In this document: positions 52,546 to 64,000 of the stretch, one piece after another | Layout: each line of letters starts with the position of its first letter | Numbering within the stretch: position 1 is the stretch's first letter | Assembly: GCA_026724425.1 (NCBI GenBank) | Contig: JAIUCV010000661.1 | Span: 62,001-126,000, forward strand | Length of the DNA: 64,000 bases | Origin: Erythrophleum ivorense | Taxonomy: Eukaryota > Streptophyta > Magnoliopsida > Fabales > Fabaceae | Direction of reading: 5' to 3' | Translations under genes and position numbers: made by a program | Notes under the pieces: model-generated | Told to the model about the DNA's origin: nothing | The model's database searches: none | Seen by the model: only the letters and a program-made list of their open reading frames with translations

Positions 52546-55375
52546 TGATGAATGCTAATTTTATATACATGAATCTCTTAATTTTGGCACTTTAATAATT
52601 GAATAAGGTTTAATGGACTTTATTAGGTGGATAATTGAGTTTATTGGGCATTACTTGCACTTTAGAAAATTATTTTCAAATTTTTGGAATTTTAATGCAT
52701 AAATCTTTTTAAATGAATTTTGTGAATATTCCTATTTCATCTTTTCCATTCTTTTTGTGCAGATTTTCAATGAAAATTGGTGCTTGAATGGAAATTGAAT
52801 TGAAGGAGAAATGGAGCTTCAAGTTCATCATCCATCTTATTCATGAACATTCCACATAGGCACTCCACTTCATTCATAAGCTCCCACACACTCATGAGCA
52901 ACCACCATATCCAAAGGAGAAAGAGACTTGGATTCTATGTGGAAAGGAACTTGGGTATAGATTATACACACTCACATGTAGCATAACCTTCACATAGCAA
53001 CCCATCAATTATCATGTTTTGTTCGAGGGAGAAACAGAGAATAATAGCCACGGGTCCTAGCTAAAAGACAACATGGGAAGGAGAGAGCTATGAATGAAGG
53101 GGAGAACAACCACATACATCAACGCATGACAACTGGATGAAGCTAGGAGGAGGTTTCCAATGAGAAAAGAGAAGGAGTGCTACGGGTTAAAGCAAGGAAC
53201 AGTAAAGAATATGCTAGAAAAAGCTAAAAGAATCTACAAGTTTAAGAATGATTAAAGAAGCTCAAGTTGAAAGAGTTGACGTGGGAAACTCTTAACAAGC
53301 ATACATGGATTCACGTACAACTGAGCCACATGTAAAAGAGGTGAGAAAGCTCACGAAGCTAGCTAAAGAGGCAGAATGTGTTTGTGGGAAGAAAAAGCAA
53401 GTTGAATGGAGAAGAATGAGGCAGCTCACGTGTGAAGAGAAAGAAGGCACAAAGCCACGGGCTGAAGCACTTACAAGAAGCTACGTGGATGAAGTAAATT
53501 ACATGAGAAGCAGAATAAAGCTTAAGAGCACAAGGAAGCAAAATGAGAAACAAGAAGCCATGGTCATGTGAAGAGTGAAGAGAAGAAACATGAAAAATTG
53601 AGTTGGAAAGAAACCCACGTGAGAAAAGCTAAAGGAGCTTTTAAGCTAAAACAAAGGAGGAAGCACAAGTTGTTGTGGAGTGAAAGAGCTTGGTTTTAAC
53701 GCGAAAGAGCTGAGAAGATGTAGCTTCTGTTTTGGAGAGCTAGACAAATAGGAGAGTTTCATATGGTAATAATTCAAGAACCTACATGGAGAAAACACAA
53801 AGGAGCTTGCCACGAGTTCTGGAGCTAAATGAGAAGGAAGAAGAAGTTGGCTGGATGAACTTTAGAGACATGAAAAAAGAAATTTAGTTCTGATGTGAAG
53901 AAGCTGGAAGTAACCACGTAGGAAGCAAATGAAAAGCATGCAGTAGCTTAAGTTAAGGAATTAAGTAGAGGAATCACGTGGAAACCAAAGGAACATGTCA
54001 AAGGAACGAAGAAGCATGCAAGGCTGACATAGGAATGATTAAAGCTAAATGAGTTGGGAGCTGGGAGCTTGTAAGAATAATGAGCATGTGAAGAGAAAAA
54101 ATGAGCCACGTGATTCTTAGTAAGAATTAAGCTATGAGTATAATTGAAAGAGAGACACGTGAGAGGTAGCCTATGATCATAATATGGGCTAATGTGGGAA
54201 TAATTACAAGATGAATGAGCTGGAGTTTAGAGAGGGCTGACTTGTATTAATGAAACATGAGCTGGAGATTGAGTGACCCAAGAAAACACGTGAAAGGGCA
54301 TGAATGTGAGAAAAAAAGGCGGGTGCTGTGGGAAAAAAGGAGAAGACGAATAACACGATGTAAGACACTGAAGCTCTAGGGGTGAACAAGAAGTTCATTA
54401 ATCGATTTCTCCATGGCTAAAGCTCTCACGATCGAATTTCCTCTGTTTGATTCCTCTATGGAACCTTGAAATCTCCTTGGTGGCTAGCTGAAGATTGGAT
54501 ACTCCCAGATGCAGATTTGAACTCCACATTCCTTCACCAATTTGGATAATTTCTTCCTCCTTACTATTTTAATTTTAGCATTAACTCTTTTATTAATTTG
54601 ACTAGGTTTAGTCTATTAATTTAGGAATTTTATTACTGGAATTTGCTAGATTAAATTGGATTGTGGATTAGGTGTAATTTCCTATTTGATTGTTAATTAT
54701 GATCACTACATGTTTATAGAAAATTCAGATTTAGTGGCTATGCAATTTACTCATAATTTCTTCTTGATTATAGGCTAATTAATGCAATAGTTATTGAATT
54801 AAGTGGCTGGAATTTTTGTGCAATTAATTATTTGAGGAATTCATTAATCTAATTGGTTAATTAGAATTTTAAGTGGGTTGTGCAGTAGATTCTATTGAGC
54901 AATTAGGATTGGTTATAGTGTGTTCTTGTACCTAATTTAATTAATTAATTTTTCGAGGTTTCTTGTGGTTGCAAAATCCTTAAATAATTAGCGAATTGAA
55001 TCTTGGATGGTCATTCAAAATTTTTTATGGAGAATACACTAATGAGCAAGAATTTAAATCCAATTTTGGTACACTAAAAAGAGAGCAAGGATAATTGAAT
55101 TCTAAGGAGTCCATCTAAAGGCTAACTATCACATTTTCTAAATTGTTTACTTTATTTAGGCTTAAGTTTTTTGATTCTTGTCATTTGAAATTTAGTTCAA
55201 TTAAATTTTAGTAATTCAAAATCCCCTAAACAATTTTCATTTAGTAATACTTGGAATACTCTTTCACAAACAAATTAAGGTAAAAACTCCTTGGGAAATG
55301 ACCTAGGTTGCACCATTACTTACAAAATTTATTTTTCTACTTAGTTTTATTTGAGATTGCGCAACACAATCGTCA
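52546..55375 (+). mobile_element. Family C solo LTR, TSD CTCAT
   Basis: The element begins TGATGAATGC and ends CACAATCGTCA, 2830 bp, with exact ctcat at 52541-52545 and 55376-55380. Joining the flanks restores the family A sequence aatagctcatctccc. The end block ccttgggaaatgacctagg then gcaccattactt resembles Athila/Tat LTR ends. The lysine-rich ORF at 53305-53571 is not preserved in the other C copies. Confidence 0.9.
53427..54302. promoter_or_regulatory. G-box (CACGTG) cluster in family C LTR
   Basis: Six perfect CACGTG motifs start at 53427, 53616, 53975, 54107, 54156 and 54297, with several near-matches between. G-boxes are bound by plant bZIP and bHLH factors and act in light and abscisic-acid responses. 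A role here is inferred from motif density only. Two perfect motifs occur in the C fragment at 32627 and 32674, and one at 41159. Confidence 0.6.
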
Positions 55376-56306
55376 CTCATCTCCCTTTCAATCACACATA
55401 AAGAATGCAAATCCATTGTCTAAAGTGCATGCATGAGCATTTGAAATCATATGATCATTCAAAAGGCATCTTTAGCATTCAAGAAGTCATACAAATCATA
55501 TATAGACTTGCCAAGTAAGTGGATTAGCCTCACCTATTCTCTTACAGATTTTGGACTTGCTTCACCCATTTTCTCAAAGAGGTTTTGACTCAACTTCACT
55601 CTTAAGAGACTATTTACTTTGTCTCAACCATTTCTAAGGGTTCTTGGCTTCACCACACTTAAGCAAACCCAAGCACATATACTAGTCATCATTTGAGAAC
55701 ATATTATAATATCATAGTACCATGGAACAAAAGCATATGCTAGAATACATTTCATGACTTAAAACACACATACACACATTCAATGACAAGGTAAGCACAC
55801 ATTCATGCATGAGAAAAAATGCAGAGAGCTACCTTTGCAACACAAGCACACTTTTTCTCTTGGAATTATGCTGCCTCTTTCGGCTATACATTGACAATGA
55901 TGTGAGGCTTGTTTCTCTTGGCCTAGACACATCATATGGAAGCCAATTACACTCTTGAATCTAATTCTAAAGCCATACATTCACTAGAAAAGCTAGGTAA
56001 CTCATATGGCTCTTTTATGGTTCCATAATGCACTTAATGAAGAAACCTTAAGAAAATATCATCTTAGCTCCATTCTCTCCATTCATTTATGATTCTTGAC
56101 TCTATTTAAGCCTCTTGGAGTCATCACACAATCAAATCAAGGAGCCTAGCTAGGTGTTGCTTCTTTAAGCCATAATATGAAACTTGTGATACCATCTCAC
56201 TATCCATGGCTTCTAAAATTTTTCCAAGGCTTCCTTTCATACTCTCCCATCACATATGATGCAAAATTAAGTTTGGAAGGAATTAAAATACTCCCTAGGT
56301 GTATGA

Positions 56307-59300
56307 TGTAACACCATATATTTCTAGCATGCTTCCGATCATTTCTAAGTCTCGCATGATCAATTGAACAAAAAGGAATGAAAAATGACATTAAATAATG
56401 CCTTATTTCGCGTTACGTCGCGTATAAAAATTCCATTCGGTGTCACACGGACCATATGAGCTCATACAACACGTTCTCATATTTAATTACATACATACAA
56501 CTCATTTGCATAACCAAAGTTGGCCCACAACTCGTGGAACTCAAAGGGGATCATCAAATTCACACTCTTATTTTCGGCCAGAATTTCAGTTTTTCTGTCA
56601 CAACTTCGGAAATTCATAACTAAATACACAAAATTCGAAATCCAACAAAATTTACCATTCCAGAAAGCTCTGGATGTCTACCCCATGATAAAAATAGTTT
56701 CATCCCATGAATCATTAAGGGGAAAACATTTGACATCCGAAAAGCCACTGGGGTTGCTGCTGTCTGGGCCACTGGTTCAGTTTACTGATAGGAAGTTTCA
56801 AAATTCGTAACTAATTCTAGAAAAATTGAAATCATTAATTCTTGGCCATTCTGGAAAGATACACATGTCTAATTTATTCTAAAAATATGCCCAGGCCATG
56901 AAACATAACACAGAAAACGTTTGACACGCGAAAAGGGGTTAAGGTTCGGACAGCTACTGGTGCTGATACAAGTGTCTGCTATGAACTTTGAAAATGTCCA
57001 ATTAATTCCACAAAAATTCAATCCATGCAAATAATACCAATTTGGAAAGCTATGAACGTTAAATTTATGGTAAAAATAGACTCAGATCAGAGGAATCACG
57101 CTTAGCTACCCAAATTCAATGGAACAGTAACTCAGGTCATGTTGAGCTACTGCTACTGTCCCAGAAATTCAAAAATTCATATCTCTCAGCTCAGACCTCC
57201 AAATGAGGTGCTTCCAGTTGCTACAAGTCACTGTGAATGCCTAGTTTCTAGCTATAAAATTTCGTGGCCATTGGACCACGTTTGCCCCTCGGATGACACA
57301 ATTTCAAAACTGACCAAATGAACAGTACCAGTGCAAATCCGAAATTCTGATACCAACTTTGAAAAATCATAGAAAATTCCACAGACCTCCAAATGACCTG
57401 ATCTTTGGCTTCCCAAAAATCTCTAGGCAAGATCTACTTGCATGCAAAATTCCAAGTCAAGAAGAGGTCATTTGGTCAGATTTTGCCATAGCTCAAGCTT
57501 ATGGCAATTTTGGTCCCAACAAGAGGCAACTTTGGTTCAAATGAGCCATTCATGGTTCCACACATATTTGAGCAACTTAGAAAGCATAAATATAGCATAA
57601 ATAAGTCCCTCATAAGGTCTGAACTCTCATGCAACTCAAATTCACCATGCCACTTCCATAAACATACATACACAAATGGGCTCCCAAGTGGTCAAAATAC
57701 ATAATTCTACTCATTAGACTCTATTCTTGATACATACACTAACTTTACATAGTTTTACACTTGTTCAAAGTGTCATGGCTCAAAAATAATATTTACATAT
57801 CTACTTTTACATTCTAGTCATCATAGTATATCAAAATATAAAGGTTTGCCAAGAGATGGAGATTTAAGCTCCTTGGCTTCCATCCTTTGGGTCTTGAACT
57901 CCACCTAGATCATATGAGATGAGAGAAAGGAGGGGGTGAGATTCATTGAATCTCAATAGCTCATACACCTATTCAATCACATTTTCAAGGCATATAACAT
58001 GTCAAGGGTACAAGTATGCAACTACTCAATCAATGAAGCATTCAATTTCCACTTTATGTCACAAACACATGTCAAGAATAAGAATGAGCTCTAGGGACTT
58101 TTGGGTTGGCCTCACCCCATTTCTAGGACTTTTGGATTGCCTCACTCTTGGTTCTTGGGACTTTTGACTTAGCCTCACCCATCCAAGGGACTTTTGGCCT
58201 TGTCTCACCCATGCCATGAGACTTTTGGCATCTCCTCACCCACATTAAGGGACTTTTGGCACTACCTCACCCTTATGAGCCATTTCCATCATTCAAAGAC
58301 ATTCAAGAAAGCATATTGGTACCAACATAGCAACATAGTATCAAGTGGCATGTCTCAAACATATAAACATACACACAAGCACACAATGACACCATATGCA
58401 ACAAGAAAATGCAATAAGAAAAGGTGGAGAGCTACCTTGATGCAAATTCAAACTTTACTTTGCTTGTTTCTTCTCCTTTTTGGTTCCACAAACACAAGGA
58501 GGTGGGTTTGGATTTCTTTGGCCTATTCACAATAAACAACACTAAATTATACTCTTGGAACAAATTATGACATCCAACTCACTCTTAAGACTACACTTTA
58601 GTCTATTTGTCACAATATGGTTTCATTAAGGACCTAATGAAGCAACTACCATAATTAACATTCTTGGTTCCATTCTCTTGCCATATTTAGACCTCTTGAC
58701 CTCATTTAAGGTCCTTGAAGCCATCACACACTCACTTTCACAAACCTAGGTCCATGTTGCTTCATAAGGTTACATTATGGAAGCCATTGCCTCATCTCCC
58801 AACCTAAGGCTTCTAAATTTTTTCCAAGGGTTTCTCCTATCTTCTTCTATCATATAAAGTCCCAAATCAAGCTTGGAACTATTTAAAATACTCCCTAGCT
58901 ATCTCTAAGGGTCTTGACCTAGTTATGCTTCCATTAAAACCCCATGGAGTTTGGGATTTTTCCTTAATGGATAGGGCACTTGGGAGGCCCCCTAGGAGTC
59001 TTAGAAACTCAAACAAACACTCACATATGATGGGGAAGTCTTGAATCAACCCAGATTTTAATTTATGTTCAAGCACTCTACACTTTTCCAATTTGAGTTT
59101 TACTAGTTTTTCATGCATTTCTTTGGTATAATCCATCTTCCCATGCCTTAGTTTGATGGATTCTTTTGGATTATAAAACAGAAACTCTTCCCTCTTCATG
59201 GTTCTGGTTGAGACATCCTACCATGGAAGAGGAGAAGGAGAAAAAGAAGCAACAAAGGGTGAGAAACTACCTTGCAATCAAGCTCCCTTCAAGAGCCCTT

Positions 59301-60130
59301 CCTCTTCCCTCTTTCTCCTCCTTGAATTTCGAATTTCCCTCCTCTGATCTGGACCCAAATCAGCACCAAAAAATATATTAAAACCATGGAGAGATGAAGC
59401 AAGAAAGGGAGGATGAGGTTTCAAGAGGAAAGAGCATGAAAACCTTACACTTTCTCACTTTTTCTTTGGCTTTTCTTCCTCCAAAATTTCCTCCCTTTGT
59501 GTGCCTAAGACAGCAGCTCCATTTCTGAGTTTTGGGCAGAGGAAAGTCGGTTTAGAGAAGGGGGAGCTGAACGTGGCTTAAAAAGCGAGTTTGGAAGCTT
59601 CTTTTGTGCACTTTGTTTCCATTTTTGCCCTTCCATAATGGCATTTCCGGTTTGTCTTCGTTTTAGCTCCTTTTTGAGAACCGTCTTTTCCATCATAAAA
59701 TTAAGATTCCCAATTTAATAAAATGCCTTTGGAATCACTCAAATTGGAGCTAAAACCTTCCCGAACGAACCGGTCAAAGTTTAGGTCAACCGACGTCGAA
59801 AAGAGTACACCGGAGGGGCTTTACCAGTCCCGGGGCTTCCCATGGTTTTTGGGGCCTCTGAGAACCCTGGGCAACTCAAAATTTCCATTTAAAAAGCCCT
59901 CCTAGGTGTTTTTTCTAAAATTACACTTATTTACGAAAATGCCACTGGCCTTTCGGCAAATTTTTCGAATCACTCCGACCCTAGTTTTTGGGCAACTCAA
60001 GGCTCAAATCCTTGTTTTCTATTATTTAAAATTTTATTCAAATTTTATTTGGCCTTGAATCACTCATCTCAAGGGACTTGGTTTTCAAACCGGCCCGTTC
60101 CAGCGATTGTACAATTTACCGGGCGTTACA
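56307..60130 (+). mobile_element. Family A solo LTR, TSD TATGA, nested in another A copy
   Basis: The element begins TGTAACACCATATATTTC and ends GGGCGTTACA, 3824 bp, flanked by exact tatga at 56302-56306 and 60131-60135. It keeps more CpG sites than other copies (for example accgacgtcg and ccggaggggc near 59800), so it may be one of the younger insertions. No coding region is visible; ORFs at 58194-58535 and 58879-59199 are chance or minisatellite-driven. Confidence 0.9.
58091..58272. repeat. Minisatellite in family A LTR, six units of 30-33 bp
   Basis: Units end in ctcaccc at 58111, 58141 (changed to ctcactc), 58174, 58204, 58235 and 58266, each preceded by gggacttttgg-type sequence. It is the same repeat as at 198-328 in the opposite orientation. 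An open frame through it explains one of the longer ORFs. Confidence 0.9.
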
Positions 60131-62830
60131 TATGAACCCTCCTTGGGCGAGGCTATGCTTCTATATGGCACCAATAGAGTTATTTTAATTTCTTTGATGG
60201 GAGAAGCATGCGGAAGGCTCTCTTGGTGTCTTAGAAACTCATATATACTCTTAGACAACTTAAATAACTACTAGGAAGTTTCATCTTAGCCTAGGTGCAA
60301 CCAAATCCCTAAATTCCATAACTTGCATTCTAAAGCTCCCTTTTCAATTCTAGTTGTATATTCTTAATCCTCATAACCTTTAGTTCCATCAAGAACACAT
60401 AAAGAAAAACTCTCCTCCTCACTTTCTCTATCTAGACTGAAGCTTAAATGGCTTGGAAACACAAGATTTTGCTAGTGTTTCAAGTAAAGTCTTACCTTAA
60501 AATGAAACTCTCTTCGCGTAGATTATTTTTCACCAATTGATTTCTTAAAAAGAGTTTCTTTTTATCTTGGATTAGACCTGAATCTTCAAGTTTTCAAGAA
60601 AAGAAAACCACCATTAGAGAGCTCTTAGAGAGAGGAACAACTTTCCTAATTGGCGCAAGATGAAACGGGGCCGTTTACTTACCTAAATGGAAGCTTAAAC
60701 TTCTTCTCTCTCTCCCCTCTTAATGTCATGCCATGGCTGCTCAGTTTTCTACAAATGGAAGCTTGGAGAAGGTGATGAGGTGTAATCTTAGTCAAGAAGC
60801 CTATTTTACAATTTTTCAAAATGACCATTTTGCTCCTATGTGCCTGTTTGCTCCATTTAGGCTCATTTTAACTTCTTTTTCAGAATTGTCTTTTCCATCA
60901 TAAAATTTATATCCTCTAATGCATAAAATGCCTTTGGTTTTATCCAAATTGGATTTAAAACTCTTTTGAACAAACTGGTCAAAATTTGGGTCAACCGACG
61001 CTCTAAAACGTAAACTGGAGGGGTTTAAACCATTCTAGGGGTTCCTATGGTTTTTAAGGCCTTTAAGAACCCCAAAAAACTCATTTTTTCCATTTAAAAA
61101 TCTCTCCTTTGAGTTTTCTAAAAAAGCGCCCAAAATTATGAAAATGCCATTACGTTTCGTTGCATTTTTGTTCAATTTCATCTGGTTGTTCTTACTTTGG
61201 TTTTAGGGCACCTCTGACCTTGGATCCTCATCATTTGAAGTCTAGAATATTATTCTAATTTTATTAGACCTCAAATCCTTCTCTTTGGGGGACTTTCTTT
61301 TGTATCCAGTGAGTTTAGTACGTTTACAAAGAAATCGAACGTTACGTTTCTCGTATTTTCTCATGTTTTTAAAGAACCAGATATTACACTACTATGATTA
61401 TCATCCCATACTAGTAATTACATTTTCATATGTTAAAGGCCAATAATAGCAGGAGAGGCTTGTCCACGGCACCCACTCTCCAATGAGCACAACCAGGGCT
61501 CAGTGCATCTAGGGTCGAATCATAACTCGATGCCTAATCGAAGCACATACACGGGTGATAGCCATACCACAGCTCCACCATGGACTCACAAGGTCCAAAC
61601 ACAATACAATAGATAGCCGACCAATTCATTTAACATTTCAAATCATTCATGTGTAAAAAATATAAAATTAAACTAGATATATGTATGGAATTAATATAAT
61701 CCTTGGTTACCTCACTTGTAGCCAATTCTTTAAGAGCCAATGGAATGCTACTTCAGCTTATAGGCACAAAACCAAGCCATTATTATCCCTAATCCCAATC
61801 TATATTAGCAAACCCATTACTCAAGGAGTTAAGCTATAAAGGACTACTTAGAAAATACTTACCCAACTACTACAAGAATCAAATTCAGATTTGGTTGAGC
61901 CTATACCAGTAACCTCAAAACAGCACCTCAAATTCTGAGTAAATTCACTTAAAAACAATACCCATATTATAAATTAGCTATAGGGGTCCCAAACTAGCAG
62001 AAAATGCATTAAAATGAGAAGTTCATACTTACCTAATAACACCCCTAGCCTCAACCTATGAAATTTCACCTTGGAAACATCAAATAGCAAGTCTTATATT
62101 TTGGGTGTAGGTGAAATGCTCCAAACAAAAAACTAATCAGGTCAAATTGAAGTGAAAGAGGAGGGGATCAAGTTATATAACACTCACCTTGGCTCAATTT
62201 TGCTCTAGGAGTGGGAAATGATGAAATTATGTTGCTAAACCTAGCCTCCCCTTTGGACCTCCGAATTTGCTTCTTGTGTTTGTGTTTCAGCAGAGTATGG
62301 AGGGAGCTGCATATGTTTAGGTTTTAGTTTGGTCCTAAATGGGTTATAAGCTAACCCAAAGGCCCAATTCCTAGTGGGTTTCAGCTTTAGGCTTTGTTGG
62401 GCTAAGTTTCATGAGTTGGGCTGCAAAATTGTAGTTGGGTTAGGCCAAATTTTAAGAGCTCATTTGATTTAAGTTTACATAAGGGATGTTGGGCCAATTA
62501 TAAGAGTTCATATAAATTGAGTTTTGGGCCTCTATCTCCTTAAACCAAATTGGGCCATTGCTAGGTGGTCTGTCTCTTAGGCCAAGACTCACAATAGGAA
62601 GTTGGGCCTGGACCTATAATCATTGGGCCTCCATTAGTCTCTAACTATGGCCTACTTAATTTAATTTGGGCCTGGATGAAGTTTCTAACTCAATTAAATC
62701 TCAAACCCATATTAATAATTTATTGCTCTAGAAATTCTCATTCCTATAACTTACTTAATTATTTCATATTAATTATTCTTAATCAACCCAAATTCATAAT
62801 TAACACCTTAATAAATTTTAGGGTGTTACA

Positions 62831-62879
62831 CTTGTCTTGCTGGAACCCTAGCTGGTTTGCCTCTCCTTGTTGTTACCAT
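62831..62879 (-). pseudogene. Start of Ty3/gypsy gag (element E), cut by family B insertion
   Basis: ATG at 62879 opens MVTTRRGKPARVPARQ on the minus strand. It lies 150 bp after the primer binding site, where gag should begin, and has the basic start usual for these proteins. After 16 codons it meets the family B insert at 62830. The next piece is at 45592-46066. Confidence 0.7.
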
Positions 62880-63025
62880 ATGAAAAATCAAAGGTTTCAA
62901 CACACATCCCATAGATATCCCAGATATCTAAGTCATCCAAAATTCCTCAATCCAACATATATATCAAGTTTTCCAAACAAGATATATATTCTCAACCACC
63001 ATAAAGTATCAATGCCTGAACCATT

Positions 63026-63037
63026 GCTCTGATACCA
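63026..63037 (-). other. Primer binding site, initiator tRNA-Met type
   Basis: The minus strand reads TGGTATCAGAGC, complementary to the 3' end of plant initiator tRNA-Met, followed by AATGG. It lies 4 bases after the LTR end (GGTGTTACA, 63042-63050). This position is where minus-strand DNA synthesis of an LTR retrotransposon starts, so it fixes element E as an LTR element on the minus strand. Confidence 0.9.
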
Positions 63038-63041
63038 AATA

Positions 63042-64000
63042 TGTAACACCTTAGCTATGTAGCTATTATTTAACTTCTATAATTCAATAGTAAGTCTATT
63101 TACTAATGAAAGAAAAATACTAAATCCAAATTTATGAAATTCATGTACTTACCTTTTTCATACGTTCCAAGTCCAAACAATTTAATAATTAAAAGTAAAT
63201 GTACATAATATTCTAAGAAAAATTTGACAGAGGTTCCCCTTATAAAGTTGACCATATAAACCAATCAAATGGTCACATTATATCCTAAACTCATAAACAT
63301 AGACAAAATACAGATAATAACAACGTCATATATCGTAACTTGGGCATAAAACATCAACTGTAACTAAATAACTCAAGCTGGTGTTAAACATCACTATTTA
63401 TGGTGTACTAATATACATAATACATCATGATAGAGTTAAACATAATCCATATACATTCTTTTTACATTACAACAAAGTTTAGATACAAAACATTCATATT
63501 AAGGTTCTTTGACTTTCAACTATACTCTAGGCCACTTAAAGTGCACTTAGAACCCTTTCTTATGTACTTTCAAGACACATGCGTATAGGGTGGAAAAATG
63601 CCTTCTAAAATGCTTAAATTTGACCATATTAAAGTGCCTGAATGTATGAAATCCCTTTTGGATTTTAGCTCCCTATAATTGGTTCATCACTTAGGCTTTA
63701 GGTTAGGAATTTCACTAGATTAATTTCACTAAGCTTAAATCCTAGACCAACTTGTGCTTCTAGAATTCATAATTCAAGTCACAAATTTCATATTTACGAT
63801 TCATTTGTTCATTGGCACTATTCATTTGGTATTTTTCACTTTTCTACATAATGGAACTCATTATGGAACCCTAAGCCTCAAGGAATAACATCAAAGTTCA
63901 ACTTCTAGGATTCAAAATCTTGCCATATATAATCTATATAGCCATATTAGGATTGATTAGAAGTATTACAAGCTTGTTCACACAAACTTAATATCAATTA
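63042..64000 (-). mobile_element. 5' LTR of Ty3/gypsy element E, running off the window
   Basis: The LTR 3' end is TACATAGCTAAGGTGTTACA on the minus strand at 63042, next to the primer binding site. The LTR extends at least to 64000. No gene is seen. The gag pieces at 62831-62879, 45592-46066 and 39463-39937 belong to this element; its pol genes and 3' LTR are not in the window. Confidence 0.75.

Larger units (their letters stand above)
51263..61388 (+). mobile_element. Family A solo LTR inside family B, plus orientation, with two nested inserts
   Basis: The element begins TGTAGCACCATATTTAC and ends CCAGATATTACA. The flanks are ccact (51258-51262) and ctact (61389-61393). Removing the family C solo LTR (52546-55375) and the A solo LTR (56307-60130) with their TSDs leaves 3462 bp. 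Outer sequence resumes at ctccctttc after 55380 and at accctcc after 60135. Confidence 0.85.
46067..62830 (-). mobile_element. Family B solo LTR interrupted by two family A elements
   Basis: The minus-strand start is TGTAACACCCTAAAATTTATT at 62830 and the end GGGTCATCACA at 46067. The flanks cttat (46062-46066) and cttgt (62831-62835) match at four of five bases. The B sequence is split after ggcta at about 47561 and resumes at 61389. The two parts add to about 2.93 kb, matching the 2928-bp B copy at 28185-31112. A decayed palindrome array lies at about 46380-46790, and ORFs there are not genes. Confidence 0.85.

Noticed and set aside
53305..53571. An 88-codon lysine-rich ORF in the family C LTR.
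   Set aside because: It is low-complexity, sits in the G-box region and has no intact counterpart in the other C copies.
58194..58535. A 113-codon plus-strand ORF.
   Set aside because: Its first part is the translated minisatellite and the rest has no similarity to a known family.
62676..63032. A 118-codon plus-strand ORF.
   Set aside because: It runs antisense across the family B LTR end and the primer binding site region, so it is accidental.

Overview
The window looks like nuclear DNA of a flowering plant, probably a woody eudicot; I cannot name the species. It is AT-rich and intron-bearing. It holds one recognisable intact plant gene, and almost everything else is retrotransposon debris, mostly long solo LTRs nested inside each other. 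I see no bacterial, organellar or CRISPR-like features and no tRNA or rRNA gene.

Layout. 1-4912: two minus-strand copies of a long LTR family (called A here), one inside the other and cut by the window edge. 5321-8281 (minus): a three-exon gene for a 304-residue major-latex-protein-like protein with two Bet v 1 domains. Its upstream DNA (8531-11255) is a 1363-bp tandem duplication. The tail of that duplication plus the next 1.1 kb recurs at 20571-21567. 13806-20506: a family A element with a second, related solo LTR (A2) inside it. 21568-27495: a decayed L1-type LINE with recognisable ORF1, endonuclease, reverse transcriptase and C-terminal regions, interrupted by a small candidate solo LTR.

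28099-34979: fragments of families A, B, C and an Athila-like element. They include a clean 2.9-kb family B solo LTR with target-site duplication (TSD) GGATA. 34985-64000: a broken Ty3/gypsy element (called E) on the minus strand. It keeps its 5' LTR (from 63042), an initiator-tRNA-Met primer binding site and a gag gene now in three pieces. Insertions separate the pieces: a family B solo LTR (46067-62830, itself filled with two A elements that carry a C solo LTR and another A solo LTR), a family C solo LTR (39939-45591, carrying an A solo LTR), and an Athila-like element F (its primer binding site split by yet another A solo LTR).

Element boundaries were found by matching TG...CA ends to 5-bp TSDs by eye. 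Net lengths after removing nested inserts agree between copies (family B: 2928 bp and about 2.93 kb), which supports the model. No LTR-element pol gene is visible, so nothing here appears able to move on its own. The only gene likely to serve the plant is the Bet v 1-type gene. I did not find a convincing new biological system. The best leads are two opposite insertions at one target site, palindrome or G-box arrays inside LTRs, and the duplicated upstream region of the MLP gene.
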